DNA of 64,000 nucleotides from Flammeovirga agarivorans (lineage in GTDB: Bacteria > Bacteroidota > Bacteroidia > Cytophagales > Flammeovirgaceae). Each line of letters begins with the position of its first letter. Position 1 is the stretch's first letter. The position numbers were made by a program, and so were the translations under genes. Below the pieces are notes generated by a model. It did no database searches. It saw only the letters and a program-made list of their open reading frames with translations, and was not told the DNA's origin. The stretch spans positions 310,001 to 374,000 of the forward strand of contig NZ_JABAIL010000001.1 in the NCBI RefSeq assembly GCF_012641475.1. Direction: 5' to 3'. Shown piece by piece: positions 61,201-64,000 of the stretch.

Positions 61201-61328
61201 GTTCCTGGATAGGAAGTAGTATAACTACCACTTCCAATGTTGGTTATTTGTGCGTATCCGGTGATATGAAGAGAAAGAGTCAATAAGGCTATTATTATAG
61301 CCGAATGAGACGTAATTTTAAATTTCAT
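55254..61328 (-). CDS. GH81 endo-beta-1,3-glucanase, multimodular, T9SS-exported
   Basis: The 2024-residue secreted enzyme has signal peptide MKFKITSHSAIIIALLTLSLHITGYAQ and then a GH81 catalytic domain (about 35-720) with 'NDHHFHWGYFIHAAAF' (catalytic-acid Asp about 445) and 'HCWANGFASFPQGNDQESTSESM' (Glu520 and Glu524, the catalytic Glu being one of these). An Ig-like domain and CBM6 (about 845-993) follow, then PKD-like (about 1000-1090), Ig-like, CBM56-like (about 1190-1287), Ig-like, second CBM56-like (1388-1487), Ig-like, second CBM6 (1595-1740), two Ig-like domains (1752-1940) and a T9SS type A domain ('VSYYPNPVSDILVLDLPE', 1952-2024). GH81 cleaves beta-1,3-glucan such as laminarin, curdlan or callose. 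The two CBM56-like copies share 'FYYTYSHPEGGERNT', which suggests internal duplication. Domain limits are approximate. Confidence 0.93.
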   Translation of the reverse strand: MKFKITSHSAIIIALLTLSLHITGYAQITNIGSGSYTTSYPGTDAAGRNSYPTGTPQLSGNAVDKPVPTNDWWSTLIQSDHASNLFNYPISMKTTNEGLVMSYISWGVFDDLLPIVVGVDGLSASQATVADHSDWTVTIDWNDGSHHLQATSGIGMPFVYFSKGDDDVATITINHGTVTVSDEMIMVQDAREGADFVIYAPTGSTWTQDGSTYSSSLNGQNYWSAVMLPQSTSDVATTAADFQKYAYVFPTNTTVAWDYDASASTLTTDFTVTTEVKEGDDTNMLLGLLPHQWANLSDASTTPGSIAYTTVRGELKMIEGNTFQVENTFRGILPTLPYVNNNSESFDVSALLSKVKSLENEGLSDWTDSYNEGQAMNRLIQNARIADLMGETEVRDNIITTIKTRLEDWLTAESGEVAFLFYYNTDWSAMLGYPAGHGQDSNLNDHHFHWGYFIHAAAFLEQYEPGWADQYGDMIDLLVRDASSPNRDDELFPFLRNFSPYAGHCWANGFASFPQGNDQESTSESMQFHSSLIHWGSVTGNDEIRDLGIYLYTTEQTAVEEYWFDMNERNFKDDQAYSLVSRVWSNSYDNGTFWTADIAASYNIELYPLHGGALYLGHNTAYVDKLWNEMTQNTDVLNNVENPNLWYDVMWGYLSFSDPSKALELYNDYPNRPLKFGVSDSHTYYWLHSMNALGQIDVSVTADHPMAVTFNNDGEKTYVAHNYGTSEITVTFSDGYELAVAAGQTVTNKDVEIESLLETSFEQAAVNGSIDLTLTVEEVTPTKVEFFDNGNLLGELTTAPFTFSATQLSAGEHRFYAKIHTDEAVDVSNIITVVAGLQVPFNNEINVIPGTIDAGNFDQFEGGLGQGITYFDVSAYNEGNYREDEYIDNVADEAEGATVGWTAGGEWMEYTVNVETAGVYDFTYRYASANGNGGGPFYLSIDDEKVSEDIEVATTGGWGTWASATVNNIELTQGQHILRVSFLGGEFNLGRMTFGRTGDLSYDVPVADAGEDQVVDISAGSFSLDGSNSSDPGNNSLTYAWTQVYGASVIEFEGETTSTPTLGNLVEGEYLVQLTVDNGEYSNSDVIKLIVTADGKIAPTVQLTAPKDGDMVFVNSSIMLAAEASDIDGDVSSVEFFVDNESVGSVTDPFELSWTPTEAKDYTIYAVATDNDAKTSTSKTFTITAQEAPSCSGTSDNGDYDFELSDASENPTLTFIPNQSGMGSPTCILFLSINGGGYGGYNATPNEPFQITAANGSEISFYYTYSHPEGGERNTSATPNTFVVGSCVSEPVDTTIPTIEIVTPNHGASYKEGTNISISVTAADTDGSVAQVEFFVGESSIGTDTEAPYSINWSVVKGKSVITAVVTDNDNKTATSKEIEVTGTSANSCYEAEMANGHFSYSFSGEAENPTLTFIPLIDGMGDNVLILFYKTGDGAYPGYNAKPNEPFQLNAPAGSEVSFYYTYSHPEGGERNTIEDIQTFTVGSCGDDDEGDEPTLKVAGVDKDKSYVIGQDITLTAEVLNGSTTVTSVEYFVNNNSVGSVSAAPYTLKWTSDVSGDVTFKATATFDDATTVTSEETTVSIGNITPFGDTAAQIPGTIESGHYDVFEFGNGQNITYFDLVAYNEGDYRKDEFVDVVYGEDEGPTIGWTGPGEWLRYTVEVTTSGIYSFSFRYASDNSESRGPFYIEVDGTNISGNISVDATGGWNTWQSKTVEGLSLTKGEHVMKVYFIDGGFNLGKMTFELTEEVSDNAPTVTLSTTDDQSSFEINSEVAFTATAEDEDGTVSKVDFYVNDELLATVTEAPYTFNWTGEAVGEYTVKAIATDNDDLTGTTQAVINIVDSSVGEEDNIAPTISVATSDEVTTYTLGATVSYTMDVADTDGSIEKVEVYVNDELVETITAAPFELDWTPDASGTYEVKVVVTDDQGATASASISIMIEEAEVTSLEDELVKVSYYPNPVSDILVLDLPEQDQNINIINIEGKLIRQLLHQGNHVEVDFQSLKSGIYFIQIQGEQQFSQIKVIKQ

Positions 61329-61823
61329 AAGACGGTTTTTGTGTAATAGTCATTACCCCTGGACGAGAGGTAAAATATGTTAGTGAATTGAGTATGTACT
61401 TCAATATTCTGTGCACAAAAAAAAGTTAGTAATACATCATTTCAGTTCATTAAATACGATTTCGTAAATCAGTTTTTGTGAGTTTGATCAAAACAAACAT
61501 AAAAGATGTAATTGGAACTTGAAAATGAGGGGGTTACAGGGGTTATCACTTAAAAAAAATACATTTAAGTATCTGATTGTTAGTTATTTTGATTGGTTTT
61601 GTAAATATGTTTAAATAACTGTAAATCATTTAAAAAAAAGATATTTAACATTGAATATTGAGTAAAATCACAAAATGTTACTTATTGAAAATCACAAAAG
61701 TGTCAAAAATACAGTTAAGTGTAGTTCATTATGGAAGAGAATCAATCATTAACTGATCAGAATATCTATCGAATTTTTTATAACTTCGCGCCACTAAAAA
61801 GAGATATTAATCCATTCATTGTC
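61329..61823. other. AT-rich spacer between GH81 and DUF2490 genes
   Basis: About 500 bases. It must carry the divergent promoters of the GH81 gene (start 61328) and of the DUF2490 gene (start 61824). I see no strong hairpin, no iron-box-like operator and no open frame with coding character. The frame upstream of 61824 is open but does not look like protein. Confidence 0.5.
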
Positions 61824-62558
61824 ATGATAATTTTTAAGAAGTTACTTCTTAGTATTTGCTTTGTTTTATTTGCTGCTACATTAAGTTATTCACAAGAGAA
61901 ATCCCCAGTGAACAAAGACGTAGTTAATCAACAATTATGGATGGATTTCTATATCAAGGTGCAGAAGAATGATCGCTTTAACTATTTGTTTGATTTTGGT
62001 TATGAAACGATCTTTTTGGATAACTATTGGAACAAGATCTACCACGAGACTTCTGTTAATTACCAATTAAGTAATCGTTTTGATCTAAAAGGAGGGGTAG
62101 CTTTTTATTATCACTTTAACCAAGATATAGATAATCGCTTCGAATTAAGGCCTTGGCAAGCTATCGTATATAAGGTAGTAAAGAGGGAACGTATAAATAT
62201 TGGTATCCAAACTAAAATTGAACAAAGGTTATCTTGGTTAATGGATAACAAAACATACAATTACGACTTTCGATTAAGAATGAAAGTTGCTGGTAGTGTA
62301 AAGTGTTTCAAGAATGACTTGGATTGGTATGTGCCATTTGTTGCAGAATACTTCTATCCTATAAAGGATAATATCCCAGAGGTCTTTCATAATGTAGCAA
62401 AAATTGGTGTTGGGATAGGAAAGAAGTTCAATGATAGGTGGAATGGTTCTTTTATGGCAAATTGGCAATATTCAAGATCAGGTCCACAAGATCAATATAA
62501 GGTATCAGACTTTGCCTATCAGTTTCAAGTGACAAGGTTGATTGATAAACGAAAGTAA
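61824..62558 (+). CDS. DUF2490 family outer-membrane barrel
   Basis: The 244-residue protein has signal peptide MIIFKKLLLSICFVLFAATLSYSQ and then alternating short beta strands: 'NQQLWMDFYIKVQKNDRFNYLFDFGYETIFLDNYWNKIYHETSVNYQLSNRFDLKGGVAFYYHF', 'RFELRPWQAIVYKVVKRERINIGIQTKIEQRLSW', 'FRLRMKVAGSV', 'KIGVGIGKKFNDRWNGSFMANWQYSRSG', with a basic end. This matches the DUF2490 family, a Bacteroidota outer-membrane protein of unknown role (RL-type beta repeats). The ATG at 61824 is chosen because the frame 31 codons upstream gives no signal peptide at its start. The neighbours give no pathway. Confidence 0.82.
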   Translation: MIIFKKLLLSICFVLFAATLSYSQEKSPVNKDVVNQQLWMDFYIKVQKNDRFNYLFDFGYETIFLDNYWNKIYHETSVNYQLSNRFDLKGGVAFYYHFNQDIDNRFELRPWQAIVYKVVKRERINIGIQTKIEQRLSWLMDNKTYNYDFRLRMKVAGSVKCFKNDLDWYVPFVAEYFYPIKDNIPEVFHNVAKIGVGIGKKFNDRWNGSFMANWQYSRSGPQDQYKVSDFAYQFQVTRLIDKRK

Positions 62559-62695
62559 TCGATCTCTGATGATAGTTTAAATATTTCACAATAAAGAGGT
62601 GGAAAACAGGATGCTTGTGTTTAATATTTCATCATTTTTTCTCAACTTGTGAAAAGTTATCGTTTTAATCTCATTTTAAAAACAGCAAACGATTC

Positions 62696-64000
62696 ATGGA
62701 AGAATATTCATTACCTGAACTAGTTTCTCGCTATATCAACACAACCAATTGCAATGTATTCTTAACAGGAAAAGCAGGAACAGGTAAAACTACCTTACTA
62801 AAATCAATTAGAGAAAATACACATAAAAATGTTCTTGTGGCTGCCCCAACAGGTATTGCTGCAATTAATGCTGGAGGGGTAACCGTACATTCCTTGTTTC
62901 AATTACCATTTGGTGCATATATACCGGATGAGAATTTTGAATTCAATGACAATGTTACCACTGTAGCACATATTAATACCCCAAAATCGATCTTTAAGGG
63001 TTTTAAAATGACTTCAAAGAAAAGGGCTTTGCTGAAGTCTATGGAGTTATTGGTGATTGATGAGGTAAGTATGCTGAGAGCAGATATGTTGGATGCTATC
63101 GATAAAATCTTGCGACATGTCCGTATCCGAAAAGATCTTCCCTTTGGTGGTATTCAAGTATTATTTATTGGAGATATGTTACAGTTGCCTCCGGTAATTA
63201 AGAACGATGAATGGATGTATTTAAGGAATTACTATCAAAATGGTTATTTCTTTAATTCAATAGTATTAAGACAGCATCCACCCATCCATATTGAGCTTCA
63301 GAAAGTATATCGACAATCTGACCCTACTTTTGTTAATATATTGAACCATTTTAGAGAGAATAAAGTAACTTCCAACGATGTGAAAGTGCTCAACTCTCAT
63401 TATGACCCCGACTTTGAACAAACAGAAGGTGATGGGTACATTCATCTTACAACACATAATAAGGTAGCTGACGAGAAAAACCAGAAATGGTTGACTGAAT
63501 TAAAGAGTACCACATTTACCTATTCTGCAGATGTTGAAGGAGAGTTTCCCGAAAGTCAATACCCTAATGCTGAAAATTTGAAGCTAAAGGAAGGGGCACA
63601 GGTTATGTTTATTAAAAACGACTATTCAGGAGAGAACAAGTACTTTAACGGTAAGATTGGAAAGATAACGAAATGTACTTCTAAAGATGTATGGGTAAAG
63701 TTTGATGATGGGACCCCAGAGTTTAAAGTTGAGGATTATGAATGGGAGAACAAGAAGTATGTATTAAATAAGGAAACCAATGAAGTTGAAGAACAATTAA
63801 TTGGTAGGTTTATACAATACCCACTGAAATTAGCTTGGGCCATTACTGTACATAAGAGTCAAGGTTTAACATTCGATAAAGCTATTGTGGATGTAAATAG
63901 AGCATTTGCATCAGGACAAGTGTATGTGGCTTTATCAAGATTAACTTCTTTGGATGGGTTGGTATTATCTTCTCCAATTAATGAAAGAGGTATTCCAATA
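62696..64000 (+). CDS. PIF1/RecD-like SF1 helicase, C-terminus cut by window edge
   Basis: The first 435 codons are present and the frame is open to the window end. Motifs: Walker A 'FLTGKAGTGKTTLLKSI' (residues 22-38), 'VAAPTGIAAINAGGVTVHSLFQLPFG' (motif Ia), Walker B 'LLVIDEVSMLRADMLDAID', 'GIQVLFIGDMLQLPPV' (motif III), then 'KEGAQVMFIKND' and 'LAWAITVHKSQGLTFDKAIVDVNRAFASGQVYVALSRLTSLDGLVL' (motifs V and VI). This is the PIF1/RecD2-like group of 5'-3' DNA helicases common in Bacteroidota, here probably in DNA repair or replication-fork maintenance. The C-terminal part, often a helix-turn-helix, is missing. Confidence 0.92.
   Translation, partial: MEEYSLPELVSRYINTTNCNVFLTGKAGTGKTTLLKSIRENTHKNVLVAAPTGIAAINAGGVTVHSLFQLPFGAYIPDENFEFNDNVTTVAHINTPKSIFKGFKMTSKKRALLKSMELLVIDEVSMLRADMLDAIDKILRHVRIRKDLPFGGIQVLFIGDMLQLPPVIKNDEWMYLRNYYQNGYFFNSIVLRQHPPIHIELQKVYRQSDPTFVNILNHFRENKVTSNDVKVLNSHYDPDFEQTEGDGYIHLTTHNKVADEKNQKWLTELKSTTFTYSADVEGEFPESQYPNAENLKLKEGAQVMFIKNDYSGENKYFNGKIGKITKCTSKDVWVKFDDGTPEFKVEDYEWENKKYVLNKETNEVEEQLIGRFIQYPLKLAWAITVHKSQGLTFDKAIVDVNRAFASGQVYVALSRLTSLDGLVLSSPINERGIPI

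Noticed and set aside
61731-61823. 31-codon extension of the DUF2490 frame
   Set aside because: It has no signal-peptide character. The ATG at 61824 gives one directly.

Overview
The window suggests a marine member of the Bacteroidota, most likely a Cytophagales/Flammeovirga-like bacterium. This is an inference, not an identification. The basis is: low GC with very AT-rich spacers; promoter cores of the Bacteroidota TAnnTTTG type; secreted proteins with C-terminal 'YPNP' type IX secretion sorting domains; TonB receptors with an N-terminal carboxypeptidase-regulatory-like domain; HmuY and DUF4374-type lipoproteins; and a very large beta-1,3-glucanase of the kind used on algal laminarin. I saw no rRNA, tRNA, CRISPR array, IS element or prophage.

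Layout. 0-3.9 kb: a MarR regulator divergent from a truncated membrane-protein gene with palindromic operators between them, a MalY/PatB-type C-S lyase, a MATE exporter and a small orphan protein. 3.9-8.4 kb: a flavodoxin-fold oxidoreductase, then an ADC-like protein divergent from an overlapping gene pair: a seven-helix membrane protein resembling Pyr4-type terpene cyclases and a 748-residue phytoene-desaturase-like flavoprotein. 8.5-10 kb: a tiny lipoprotein, a methyltransferase and a small Cys-containing protein behind an iron-box-like operator. 10.1-14.1 kb: creD, a B12-binding radical SAM protein and a membrane protein/winged-helix pair. Each of these three transcription units has the same ACTTTG-N5-CAAAGT operator directly upstream.

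14.1-42 kb is an iron-acquisition island. Seven copies of a TTATTTA-N9-TAAATAA operator (six here, one upstream of the small gene at 10 kb) mark its promoters. The units are: (i) a possible small RNA; (ii) a siderophore receptor with two PepSY membrane proteins; (iii) a divergent six-gene hydroxamate siderophore operon (decarboxylase, N-hydroxylase, MFS exporter, acyltransferase, IucA/IucC-type synthetase, membrane acyltransferase-like protein); (iv) an AraC-TonB receptor-DUF4374-PepSY operon that matches the xenosiderophore (Xus) layout; (v) a second AraC gene divergent from a haem operon (CbiK-like chelatase lipoprotein, FMN/4Fe-4S membrane protein, haem-type TonB receptor, HmuY, then ChaN). 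Together they cover making, exporting, recapturing and reducing a siderophore, taking up foreign siderophores, and taking iron from haem.

42-64 kb: an AraC regulator, an alpha/beta hydrolase, a large unassigned lipoprotein, two paralogous lipoproteins, an ~0.9 kb AT-rich gap, a second flavodoxin-fold oxidoreductase, a secreted SRPBCC protein, a SUMF1-like/T9SS pair, an Omp85-type barrel, a 2024-residue GH81 beta-glucanase with paired CBM6 and CBM56-like modules, a DUF2490 barrel, and the start of a PIF1/RecD-like helicase that runs off the end.
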